Below are positions 11,310 through 21,924 of a stretch of DNA of 57,221 nt, piece by piece. The position numbers were made by a program, and so were the translations under genes. The first letter of the stretch is position 1, and each line of letters starts with the position of its first letter. The stretch is from Basidiobolus meristosporus CBS 931.73 (Eukaryota > Basidiobolomycota > Basidiobolomycetes > Basidiobolales > Basidiobolaceae): positions 1 through 57,221 of the forward strand of contig MCFE01000567.1 in NCBI GenBank assembly GCA_002104905.1. The letters are read 5' to 3'. The notes beneath the pieces were generated by a model. That model had not been told where the DNA came from. It saw nothing but the letters and a program-made list of their open reading frames with translations, and searched no databases.

Positions 11310-12902
11310 AGTTAAGAGCGTTCTCCTGAATCTCTTTTCTTGTGATACCAATACCTTGATGGTTCAGTATTATCAGCAAGTCTTGCAAGCTTGAGTCTGT
11401 CCCTATGCACTAAGTCTTCCCGGATATTGACTTGTTTGTCCACCAGTTGGTAAGTTGCAAATGGACATTCTCTGATGATCTTGAATGGTCCTGTCCATTA
11501 TGGCTCAAACTTCTTCCAATTGTTGTTTCTTAGCAATACAAAGTTCCCAACTATCAATGCTTCTGGTGCTATAGTCTTAGCAAATCTCTGCTTCATCTTT
11601 TCTGCACCTTGAGATACTTTTGCCTATGCCTCTTGTCCTCTTTGTTCCAATTGCTGGTGTCTACTGGGCTGACTAAGTTCATCTTCTAAGGCATCTGTAA
11701 GCTTTAGTTGTGTGAGTTATCCTGGAGTCCTTGGTTCACATCCATACACTACGTAAAATGGTGATTGTTGGGTAGTGTTGTGAACTCTGCAGGCAAAAAG
11801 TGCTTGATCTATGTACTCATCCCATCTGCTGAGAGCTGCATTTTCATACTTGGTCAGCATTTTTCCAAATAATCCATTAAAGCATTCAGTGACTCCATTA
11901 GTTGTGGGGTGATATGCCATGGTTTTCAAGTGTTTAATCTGATGCATTTCCAGGTAAGCCTCCAATGTCTTTGCCATAAAGTTTGCACCTCTATTGGATA
12001 GAATCTCTACAAGGCATCCAAACTTCATAAGAATCTCATGGTAGATGAAAATTGCAACTTCTTGTTCACTGGCTATAGGTACAGCTTTAGCCACTGGCCA
12101 TTTTGTAGCATGGTCAACTGCTACTAGGATCCAATGGGTGCATTTCCTGGTAGTTGGCAGTCTTCCAATAAAGTCAATTCCCCATTTTTCCAATGGTCTT
12201 ACAGGCTCCAAGGGAAAGAGTTTGGCAACTCTCTCTGATTGGCCTTGGTTGATTTGGCAATTTGGGCATGTTTTCACTAGCTTCTCAATGTCTTGCTTCA
12301 TTCTGGGCCACCATGCTCTGGCTTTCACAAGACTATAGGTTCCTTCAATTCCAAGATGTCCATATTCATTGTGTAGCTTATGTATTAAATCCAGGCAAGA
12401 AACATAAGGGCAATAGACAATGGGCTTCCATCAACATTTTGGTAGAGTGTTTCATCCTGTACCACAAATTTGCTGGCTTCATCACAGATTATCTTTTTGA
12501 TACCTTCATCCACCTCATTAGGAATGACTTGGTCCTCCAAGTACTTTGGTAATAGGCTAGGCCAATCTGATTCATGCACCAAGTTGAGTTGTGCAACTTG
12601 ATCTAATCTTGATAAGGCATCAGCAACTGTGTTGTTTTTTCCAGGGCAGTAGACAATCTGCAAGTCAAATTGCTGAATGTATTCACTCCATCTTGTCACT
12701 CTTCTAGAGAGTACCTTCTGAGTAAATATATACCTGAGGGAGTCATGATCAGTCTTCACAGTGCATTTGACTCCTTCAATATAGCATCTCCATGTCTTCA
12801 AACAGTGTATTATAGCAAGCATCTCCTTCTCATGGACTGGATAGTTTTGTTCTGCTGAGTTCAGTTTCTTGGATTCAAAGGCAACAGGGTAGTCCTTTCC
12901 CT
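11310..12902 (-). pseudogene. gypsy-1 pol: RNase H and integrase
   Basis: Minus-strand reading from 12902: RNase H (DYPVAFESKKL..., then HCLKTWRCYIEG and KTDHDSLRYIF at 12385-12822), a spacer, then integrase at 11717-12328 with the HHCC end CPNCQ, first Asp in WGIDFIGRLP and Glu in TNGVTECFNGLFGK. The second catalytic Asp is Asn (ILSNRGANF). The integrase C-terminus (WTGPFKIIRE, YQLVDKQ) runs to about 11310 with stops. Integration activity would be lost from the Asp change alone. The domain order (RNase H before integrase) is Ty3/gypsy. Confidence 0.8.
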
Positions 12903-13270
12903 TGTTATGATCTGCCGCTTGAATGTTTAAGTTAGATCAGTTTTTAGTCAAATCAATTAGTATATGTTTAGGTTATCAGTATATCAGTATTATCTATGAA
13001 ATCAGTAGCATTAGTCAGCAAATGAATCAGCAGATCCTTATCAGACAGAAAAAGATATATTAAGTAGGATCTTATTGGGTGATGATGATGCAATCAAATG
13101 AGTCATCAGCCACAACCTACATTAGGAAATACAATTAGTCAGCAATTGATCTGGCAAAATGTATATAAGGAGCTGCTGGAACCTCAATAAAAATCAGTTC
13201 AAGTTTTAGTGAATACAATACTAGCTAAACTCCCTATTCCTCTACAACTCTTATACCAAGACTTGTAACA
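12903..13270 (+). repeat. solo gypsy-1 LTR, inverted inside gypsy-1
   Basis: 368 bp reading TGTTATGATC...ACTTGTAACA on the plus strand, opposite to the host element's LTRs. It has TATA-like TGTATATAAGG. It is flanked by CCCT at 12899-12902 and CCCT at 13271-13274, a plausible 4-bp target duplication. It lies exactly where the RT domain should be. Confidence 0.85.
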
Positions 13271-14781
13271 CCCTCATGTTCTTGGCTCCTTCAAAAGAGT
13301 CTGGACCATCTTGGGTACTGGAGTAAAGGAATCCTCCTGTAATACTGCCATCAGGAACATCTGGGTGCCTTTTCTTAGTGCTCTACTGAACTGTGTCTTG
13401 CTATGCTCACTTGTCTCACACACACTGGAATTGACCAAGCTGAAATCCAGTGTGGCAGGTAATAGTTCATAGGTCTTATTGTCCTTCTGGATCTGAGTAG
13501 CATGGGTTCTCCAGTTGATTGATGGATTACGACAAAATATCCAGGTTTTCCCAAGTACAAGGTCAAGCTTGCAGTTCCCAAATATATAGGCCTGTAGATC
13601 TTCCTCATAGTCATTGATCTTTATCCTTACTGGCTGAGTAATACGGTTGAATATGTGAGAGTTCCCATCCACTGTTGAGACTGGAGTTGATTTGGTAGGT
13701 TCCAAGTTGATTGCAGCTTTCAGAGCAAATTGCTCCACCATGTACTCATGCAATGCTCCTGAGTCAATCATGATCTTGGCAGGTACTCCATTGATTACCT
13801 CATTCAAGTATAATAGCTTTCCTGAGTTTGAGGTCATCTGGGATAGGTATTCTTCTGTCATGTGGAAGGTGAGTTCTGAGTTGTCTTCAAGTTCATCCTC
13901 CATGTTACTATGCTCCATGGCCACAATACGGTTAAAGGTTCTTGATGGCTGGTGTCCATATCTTCTCTGAGGGCAGTACTTTGCAATATGTCCTTGCTGG
14001 TGGCAATTGAAGCAAAGTCCTTTCTTCTTACATTCTTCTGAGGTAGGATTCTTCTGCATAGCATCTATTTCCATTGGCACTGCTACTGATTGTCTTCTTT
14101 CATAGTGATTGTAGCCTCTCTGATTAGTCATTGTGGGCTTCCCAACTCCAAACATAGCTGAGTAATAGTCAATGGCAATCTTGATGGCTACTTTGGTAGT
14201 CTGAGGTCTTCAATAATTCACTTCCTTGCAAGTTCTTCCTTTCAACCCATCAATAAAGTATTCAACTTGATCCAGAGGGTCCATTCTTTCAATTTGCCCA
14301 AGTAGACATCTATATCCATAGATGTACTCTGAGTCCATTCCTTTTTGTCTGAGTCTCTTCAACTTTCTTCTTAGTAGTGTCTGTTGGTGTGGGGGCTCAA
14401 AGGCATCCTGAATTTCCAACACAAACTCATCCCAGGTAGAGATTGTAGAGTATCCCATCATGGTGGCTGACCTGATCTTGTTGTGGTACCACTACAACAC
14501 TGTGTCTGCCAGGTAAGAGGCTGCATAATGTAACTTGCTTTCTGGAGCAATTCCTTTAGCCTTAAAAGCTTCTCAAACCGAAAGAGCCAAGTTCCCGGGT
14601 TTTCATTGACTCTGCCATGGTACTGGTTGACCTTCACACCAAAGTTGCTCTTAACAGGGCTTTACTGGCTCTGAGCCATTGTAGTCATTACTTGTTACTG
14701 TTGGCTGAGGATCTGGAGTAACTGTTGCTGTTGGGCTAGGGTTTGCTGCATGGCGTTATTCCATTCTTGATTGTCTGACAT
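13271..14781 (-). pseudogene. gypsy-1 gag and protease
   Basis: ATG at 14781 begins MSDNQEWNNAMQQ with a Gln-rich N-terminus. The gag core continues with broken frames (14210-14461 reads STWDEFVLEIQDAFEPP, typical Retrotrans_gag), then an open frame 13274-14155. That frame has a CCHC knuckle (CFNCHQQGHIAKYC) and a retropepsin-like domain with MIDSGALHEYM and the flap/end motif LVLGKTWIF. Reading stops at the inverted solo LTR. Stop codons lie near 14665 and 14690 and frame changes between 14461 and 14600. Confidence 0.8.
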
Positions 14782-14822
14782 CTTGAGGGTGGCTTCTTCT
14801 TTCTTCAGGAGGGAGGTTTCCG

Positions 14823-14839
14823 GTTATTGCTGCTACCAA
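14823..14839 (-). other. gypsy-1 primer-binding site
   Basis: Directly after the 5' LTR the minus strand reads TTGGTAGCAGCAATAAC. TGGTAGC is complementary to a tRNA 3' end of the GCTACCA type, as in initiator tRNA-Met, but the following bases do not clearly extend the match, so the primer is not settled. Confidence 0.5.
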
Positions 14840-15214
14840 TGTTACAAGTCTTGGTATAAGAGTTGTAGAGGAATAGCGAGTTTAGCTAGTTTTGTATTCA
14901 CTAAAACCTGAACCCCTTTTGATTGAGATTCCAGCAGCTCCTAATATACATTTTGCCAGATCAATTGCTGACCAATTGTATTCCCTAATGTAGGCTGTGG
15001 CTGATGACTCATTTAATTGCATCATCATCACCCAATAAGATCCTACTTAATATATATATATATTTCTGTCTGATAAGGATCTGCTGATTCATGGGCTGAC
15101 TAATGTTACTGATTTGATAGATAATACTGATATACTGATAACCCAAGCAAATAACTAATTGATTTGACTAAAAAAACTGATCTAACTTTAACAAGCAAGC
15201 GGCAGATCATAATA
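14840..15214 (-). repeat. gypsy-1 5' LTR
   Basis: 375 bp matching the 10921-11295 LTR. The outer end is AATA instead of AACA (one transition). The largest difference from the 3' LTR is in the last 30 bases, where 15185-15210 matches the two solo LTRs (GCGGCAGATC) better than the 3' LTR does. Confidence 0.85.
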
Positions 15215-15964
15215 CATGTAGCTGAATGCATATATCTGTGCAACTATTATATCAACTATATACTCATTTTGCTTGGGGTGTTGCAAATATTTGACCTTAT
15301 TTCCCTGTGCAAGTTTCCTGTAGAGCAGATATGCAGGGAGATTAGAATATAATTCAGGTTGCATGTATTGCAATATACCAATCTAGCTAAAGTCTTTACC
15401 TTAAAGGCCATCATGGACTTCACAAATTGGCAAATGAAGTACAGCCTGGAGCAGTAATATATTATCAAGCATAGATATGTGCATGGAGATGCCTATTACT
15501 TTGGCACTAAGTAGCTAAGCTGCCCCATTGTTAAAGTAAATGGTTAAGTAAGTCAAAGTTTGGTTTGACATCTCAAGCATATAATTCTATTAGGATACTT
15601 TGCTTAAGTATGCTAGGTATCTTCAGGGAAGAAGCCAATATTGCCTCTTTTTAAAGAGCTCCCACAAACAAGAGCCAGAGTGCACCTGTAAGATGGACTG
15701 GAATCCTGCAGTAAGAAGGAATATATGGGCCAAATACAGAAAGTTCATTGTGGATATTCAGGAGATGTCTATGGCAAAATGGCAGCAACTAAGCATAGGT
15801 TTGCAATACCTTTATGCCACCAGCAATACAAAACATATGGCAACTTAGCAAGTAACACATTAAAAAGCTGTAGAGTGAAGGTGATAGAAGCATATCAATT
15901 GTAGCAGGTGTGCAAGTATTTTAAGGCTATAAGCAAGAAGCCAAATTTTTTGTATTTGAACCAT
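15215..15964 (+). pseudogene. Tnp2 copy c, right part
   Basis: Continues copy c after the gypsy-1 insertion. 15215-15450 matches 3684-3910 (FPVEQICREIR corresponds to IPTEQVFAEIA). 15600-15960 matches the C-terminal coding part, with a 15600-15848 frame reading MDWNPAVRRNIWAKYRKFIVDIQEM. Between them (15480-15600) sequence like 36240-36360 is present. Broken by stops. Confidence 0.65.
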
Positions 15965-16691
15965 GGACTTGTACCATTGGATGGTGCAATATTGAGCTAT
16001 GAGTGCAAAAAAGTGCCACAGTGTACCAGAAAGCATAGCCAACCTATATTTGGCCACACAATGTGAAGCAAACTTCATCTTCATGCAAAGCAGCCTATGT
16101 GTCTCACCCACTGTGCTGAAGAGAATCCATTTTTTGACCTGTTTTTTGAGATCAATGCTGTGCATGACACAAAAGAGCACAGTAGAACTGATTACATGCA
16201 TTTGGTACACAATACCCATGGGACTCTGAATTTAGCTTTGAAGGTTTGTAACATACGGCAAAAATGCATGGCACCATCTGGGTACATTGGTACTACATAG
16301 CACTATATGTAATTATCAGTCTTAGAGTAGAGTTATATGAAGAGCATTTAGAGTGCCAATAATACATGCAGACCTAGACAGAGTCTTGCATTTTGCAATA
16401 TGCTACAAACCTCTTGAACTAGATTCAGAGTGCCATAAATATTGCTCACAAAATGCATGCCTTCAGTCCTTCTGAGCTTGTCCACACCATGCACAACATT
16501 GATCCCAGCAAAAAGGTCAGAATTAGATATTCCCCAGCATAGTATGTGAAATGTAGGGGCTGCACTGCAAGCTTATGACTTTGTCTGACAATAGATTGAG
16601 CTAGAAACTGTTGCAGTTTGTTTGTGAAGGGATCATCACACCTGCCATTCACATGTTGTCCATATAGCTCTCGTTATAAACTTATCTATAT
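15965..16691. repeat. foldback MITE M1 with Harbinger-like end
   Basis: Left end GGACTTGTACCATTGGATGG resembles the Harbinger terminus AGACTTGTTCC(A/G)TTG. The left arm runs to about 16305 and a degraded inverted copy follows from about 16340. In the arms AGTGCC/GGCACT words recur. The right end is eroded. No coding capacity. Confidence 0.6.
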
Positions 16692-17592
16692 AGGACTTTT
16701 TATACTGGAAAGTGCATCATTAAGCAATGAGTGCCAAATGATGCCATAGTGTGCCAGGGCAGCCAAGTGGACCTGTACTTGGTCACAGAGTATGAAACAT
16801 AGTTCTTCATCTTCATGCAAAGTAGCCCCTGTCTTTCACCTGTTGCACTGCAGAAGATCCATATTTGAACTTCTTTTTGGATTGATATTGTGCAGGATGT
16901 GTAAGAGGACACAAGGACTGCACAAGTGTATCTGGTACTCAATACCCATGGCACTCTGAATATATATATATATATAAATGTGAAACATAGCTCTTCATCT
17001 TCATGCAAAGCAGCCTCTATGTTTCACTCATTATGCTGGAGAAAATCCATCTTTTGACCTATTTTTTGGATCCTTGTTGTGCAAGATGGGTAAGAGCACA
17101 GAGGGACTGAAGACATTGATTTGGTACTCAATACTCATGGCACTGTGAACATAGCTCCTATGGCTTGTATCATGTTGCAGCAATGCATGTTACTATCTGG
17201 CACTATATCTAAATATTAATCCTAAAGTAAAATCTATACAAAGCACTTATAGTGCCAGATAGTACCAGTGGACCAAGATGGTGCCATGCATCTGTGTGAC
17301 ATGATATAAGCCACAGGGGCTAGGTTCAGAGTGCCATGGGTATTGAATACTAGCTGCATGTCTTCAATCTTTTAGTGCTTTTACACATCCTGTACAAAAT
17401 TGATCCAAAACAAGGTCAAAAAATGGATTTTCTACAGTATAATGAGTGAGACACAGGGGCTGCTTTGCAGGAAGATGAAGAGCTATGTTTCACACTGTGT
17501 GGTCAGTTTTAGATCTTCTATGCTGCACTGGCACACAATGGCACTACTTAAAACTCATTGCACAATATGGCACCATCCAACAGAACAAGTCT
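16692..17592. repeat. foldback MITE M2 with Harbinger-like ends
   Basis: Left end AGGACTTTTTATACTGGA is a mutated form and the right end CCATCCAACAGAACAAGTCT a good form of the shared terminus. Arms pair around about 17215-17235: GTGCCAGATAGTACCAGTGG at 17251-17270 is answered upstream, though the left arm is partly duplicated (16692-16965 and 16980-17215) with a (TA)n run at 16962-16976. Non-coding. Confidence 0.6.
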
Positions 17593-17710
17593 TTAGGTTT
17601 TAGTCCCATAGAATATCCACTGCGATTGGTTATCAGCATAAGTAACTCCAAATGCTATACAACTTTGTGATTAACAGATTCAACTTTATTAGTCATTTAT
17701 CCACAACACT

Positions 17711-18090
17711 GCACATGACACATGACCAATGTCTTGACTACTGTCACTACCATTTCAACAACATAAATGGTATCTCTATGTCAAACAGATTTAATACTAC
17801 CAATGCTGAATGAGTTACATGTTCTGTGCCTATATGTACCTTCCAGGACCTTGGTAGAGTATTTTTAGCTCACTGTAATGTCATCAAGAGTTCTATTGAT
17901 GCCTAGTATTGTCTACAACTCTGTCATTACTAATCACCTGGTAATTAGGAAAACTCTTGAAGGGAAGTCAATCCCTCACCAATGAATCAACCCTTCATTT
18001 GGTAGCACTTTCCCCTTGCTGATTAGCAACTGATCACTGCACATACCTTCAACTGTCACACCTCAGACCTGACATCAAGGAGCTTTTAAA
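17711..18090 (+). repeat. diverged gypsy-2-type LTR fragment
   Basis: Collinear with 45810-46190: ACATGACCAATG against ACATGATCAACC, TAAATGGTATC, TTTTTAGCTCA, GTCAATCCCTCA then ATGAATCAA. Many substitutions, so an old U3-R piece. No internal region is attached. Confidence 0.6.
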
Positions 18091-19889
18091 GACAGTGCAA
18101 AACACCCAAAGAGGCCTTTGAAGTAACTTCAGCAAATGGGAAACATGTGGAGCAGGAGCCTCAACTATAGTGACTGATTGATGCTGACACCTGTTATGAA
18201 TAGAGCTAAGGAAGGTAGGACAAGAAGAGTATATAGGAATGGATCAACTAGGCAAGGCTGCTATTGCAAGACCTCTGTTCATTAGGCCAAGGAGTATATA
18301 AAGGGAGAAAGGTTTATGTATGCCATTTAGTAGTATGGATGCTGATAGACATTGGCTTATGCTGATGGGGATCTGTGATTATGCACAGTGAGTGTACAAA
18401 AATAGAGATAGATGAAAGAACAGAATAGTATAGCACATGGGGATATGCAAGAGGTCAGGTCATCATAAGACTTAGTCATGCGCCATGTGATTAATTTGTA
18501 CTACTGTTCACTGATTCACATACATCCTGGCCTGCAGCAATCTCTGCTAGGTCTAACACCTCATTTGCTATTCCTTAAACACTGAGAAAAAATTTAAAGA
18601 CAAGGCCAGCATAATAGAGTGACATTGTCAGGTTAATGTCATGTCTGTCAGATCTTAGAGCTTTGAATATCCCAAGAACTGTCTATTGGGAAGGCAAGCG
18701 GACTTAGTTTTCATAGGAAGACTAGGCTAGTTTGAAATTTTATAAAGTATGCAAGTGAGCTGCTCACATGATCCATCAAAGATTGAGTCTAAAGATTTGA
18801 AGGAATGGCACCATCTGAATAATGGTAAGATGCTACCAGAATAACAGCACAAAACCAGCTGCAAGTCAGATGAACTCCAAGTGTGGCCTTTCTCACTGAG
18901 TTGCATTGCTTGTCAGTAGGATAACCAATCTGTTTTTAATGCAAGGTATTGAGGCTATGGTAGGCCCATTGTGTTTCTCTGCATGCTCATCTAACCCACT
19001 GGAGTGCTGCCCAACTAGCTGTTCTTCAAGCTCTGTTGAAAGTCTCAGCTGTCATTTTAGTAATTCCTTTTTGCTATATTAGGATTCAGACTGCTATTGG
19101 TGGACCGCATCATTGGGGGAGAACTGCAACTTTCCCATCAACAATTTTATGCCTAGAAAGACACACATTTTTTTCCTTTCCCTGAATCTTTGCCTCTGTC
19201 TTGTTCATTGCAGCTATTTAGTTAGTGCTTCATTTGCCATTCTACCCTTTTTCCTTAGTATATTCCCCACTTGTACAACTTTTCTGCGTATTTTTCCCTA
19301 CCCAAGCCTTCTTGGGGATATCTATATTTCCTAACTTCTGTAGTAAATCTACAGGCCCTGATTGTGACAGGTTCTGGTGGAAGCTGCTGGCTTTTAATTG
19401 CCTCACTATATTTAGCAATGAGCTGATGATTAGCTTGCAAACACAAGTGGAAGTGATGTCATGATACCCATTTGCTAGTCCTGCACTGAAGGTACTGCAG
19501 TTGCTTTATTCTCAATTGCCTAAGCAATATGGTCAATTTGCAGCTCCACAGATATTCTCAATTGCCTACTTGACTGAGAGCCTGAAGAGTCAGCATTATT
19601 ATCTTGAGTGGATACCACTTGATGCACTGAATGTCAAAGCAATCTGCTGTTCAGGGTTTTCAGCTGATGTATGCAGTGAGGTTTGGCTGGTATCCAGACA
19701 ACTGTGCTTTATCCTTTGGCAGCATATATACAGATGTGAGTCAAAATATAGGAGAAATGTTGTCCAACATATGTACATGTATGGTGCCAAAGCTTCATTT
19801 TCAATGCCAATCATGGTGTTTTAACATTAAATCTTACATTCAAATAGGCACAATGGATCAAATACAAAACTGTCTTGAATGCATGTTGA
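18091..19889. other. repeat debris, mostly unrecognised
   Basis: Two short islands are identifiable: 18330-18372 matches the Tnp2 segment at 2895-2930 (plus), and 18505-18580 matches retro-3 gag at 6165-6250 (minus). The rest, including weak frames at 19113-19464 and 19501-19903, has no motif I recognise. The minus-strand frame near 19255-19446 (RKYRYPQEGLGREKYAEKLY) is hydrophilic and may be old retroelement coding sequence. Confidence 0.35.
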
Positions 19890-20489
19890 ATTCAAAAAAG
19901 TGATACAAGAATGAACCAGACATGGAGTTAATCATCAATTATGAGTAATGGGGCTTAAGGATTTACTGCTGCTTTATGTAAAGTCAATCCTGGGATTTAG
20001 CTTACTGTGCATATGGTAAAAATGACAACATTATAGCACTGGTGCATATGACCTAGAGACCATTCTGATGTCAGCAGGTGCTGACAGTTGAGTAGTATGC
20101 ATATCAGACCAGCCACCAATGCAAGGTTTTCAGCTTGTCAGGAATCCACCACCATAGGTGCAAAAGATTGCTTACACTCCAGATGTACTTCTACAATACC
20201 CCATATAGGAAATCTCATACAACCTAACAAATATTGTGAAACTATAGAGAACTACACTCAGCATCAGTAAATACCAGCATTTCTGATTTCTTGGATTGTA
20301 AGCATTGCATCTAACTTGGAAGCAAGGGCTGCCATGAAGATATGTACAACCATACATTTGCCTTGGTACTCTATGGACTCTTATTAGTCAAGTACTTTGC
20401 AGGCACTTCCAACTGATCACTGATTCATGTTTAGCAGAACTTGCCATCAGTCTTGCAACCCTTGCCAATGCCCAAAAACTCTAAAAGTG
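19890..20489. repeat. second copy of the unassigned repeat at 8391-9170
   Basis: GGGGCTTAAGGATTTACTGC at 19949-19968 and the block ACCTAACAAATATTGTGAAA at 20221-20240 match 8520 and 8790 in the same order and orientation, with unrelated sequence between. No open frame. Confidence 0.4.
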
Positions 20490-20880
20490 TTGGCAATATA
20501 TTATAGAGTAACTGCATGCCAAAGTACTTCTTATGAGCTCTACCCAAAGCTCATATGCCTATGTAACAACACTATTGCAAGGACTGGATGAACTGGGGAT
20601 GTATTTATTGAAGTGACCTTCTGATGCTAACTCTCTTCAAAGAACACCAAAAGTATTGGCCAATTTGCAGGCTTCACACTAAAAAGCCATAATTTTGAGG
20701 TGATAGGAGTGTTCTGACTGCAGTGGATGTATGCATATGTGGGGGTTAGTAGACCAGAGGCCATATGTTGATGAATCAACCTATTTGGGAAATACCCATG
20801 GGACTGGTGAGTAAGTAAATAAATAATGACAACTGTACAGCACAATCTCTAAATGATTCAAGGGGGTGTACAATTGCATG
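20490..20880 (+). pseudogene. Tnp2 fragment with internal deletion
   Basis: 20510-20667 matches 3405-3560 (CAAAGTACTTCT, GCAAGGACTGGATGAACTGG), then jumps directly to sequence matching 4010-4120 (AAAAGCCATAATTTTGAGGTGAT, GGGGGTTAGT). About 450 bp of the gene are missing between them. Confidence 0.6.
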
Positions 20881-21099
20881 CTGACTACTATATGCTCTCA
20901 CCACAGGAAGATGATGTTTTTAGTATTTGTGTTTGGGTAATAATCAAGTGTGTGAGTTATAGAGTACATTCCTGGGCTCTCACACATCTATCAGTAATAC
21001 CATCCATTGTGCCCAGAAAGCTAGCTATCTTGTTGATAGCTAGGGTATCTCCAATGCAGATAATGATATGTGCTATGACATGATGGCTATTAGCTGTTA

Positions 21100-21480
21100 T
21101 CCTGCTGGAAAGCATACAAATTCATCCAACTATGGGTACAGGTAGCTATCCAGGCTGGATGGCAATTTTGGCCCAGATTCCAGTGAGACAACCATCAGAT
21201 TATTGCTCTGATACCATAAGATGGGTGGCAGATTCAGATCAATGAGAATCAATGGCCAGCAGGATATGCAGGTAGAATACTTGTTTAGTGAGAATCCATC
21301 AAGTATCAAGCCAAAGGCATGCTGATAGAAACTTTCAAAGTATCCCTTGCTTCTTTGCTCTTTGTAATGTTTGCCATCAAATATATTGGAAATATTTGTG
21401 CTTGATTGATACTTAGTGCAGTACTTTGTAGGATCATAATAATTGTCTGACTGCATGAGCTTCTTCAAATGGTGTATTAT
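21100..21480 (-). pseudogene. Tnp2 transposase, upstream catalytic-region fragment
   Basis: The 112-residue frame at 21130-21468 has the Tnp2 motifs LILDGFSLNKYST, CWPLILIDLNLPP and VSLESGPKLPSSLDSYLYP, which in this family precede the GDTPA motif seen in copy a. It is therefore the missing upstream half of the family's transposase, on the opposite strand, cut at both ends. Confidence 0.75.
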
Positions 21481-21531
21481 TGGAACAGGACCAGAGTGTA
21501 AATAGTGTTTTTGCCCAATGCTGGTGAGTTA

Positions 21532-21897
21532 TGCTACAATTAATAAAGTGATTTGGATATAAGGAACTTATCAAGAAATAGTGATAATTGTTGAACTGTT
21601 GTTTATTCATAAAGAAGCACAGTATTTATACCTTTGTAGAAGTAATGCAGTTGTAACACTGAGTAAGGAGGGTTTCTCAACATTCCGGAACATTTTGTAA
21701 CAGTTTCAGGGCTAGTACATGATATATGGTAAAGTGCTACTCTGATCTTGACTATAATAAAATAATCATAGGATCATAGATCTGAAAAAAGTGGCAAAGT
21801 TAGGTCTATAGGTTAGTCCTATGGTGACCAAGACTAGTCTGTAATTGTTAAGTAAATTTAGCTGCTGAATGATACCAAATAGTCCAATCTTTTAACA
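21532..21897 (-). repeat. copia-2 3' LTR
   Basis: About 366 bp; on the minus strand it starts TGTTAAAAGATTGG after a polypurine tract (GTTGAGGGGCAG) and contains GGTATAAATACTGTGC. The far end GTAGCATA is a degraded form of the GCAACA end seen at 7075 and 29652. Confidence 0.7.
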
Positions 21898-21924
21898 CTG
21901 CCCCTCAACTAAATAATTTCTTAT

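Larger units (their letters stand above)
10921..15214 (-). mobile_element. gypsy-1: Ty3/gypsy retrotransposon, RT-deleted
   Basis: Complete two-LTR element read on the minus strand: 5' LTR 14840-15214, PBS, gag, protease, RNase H, integrase, PPT, 3' LTR 10921-11295. The two LTRs differ at roughly two dozen of 375 positions by eye, so the insertion is moderately old. Flanking CGTG (10917-10920) and CATG (15215-15218) look like a 4-bp target duplication with one CpG-to-TpG type change. The reverse transcriptase domain is missing, and an inverted solo LTR of the same family sits at that position. The element splits a Tnp2 transposon. Confidence 0.85.

Noticed and set aside
2871-21100. Direct-repeat arrays as CRISPR
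   Set aside because: Repeats are dispersed transposon copies with no regular spacing, and the genome is eukaryotic.
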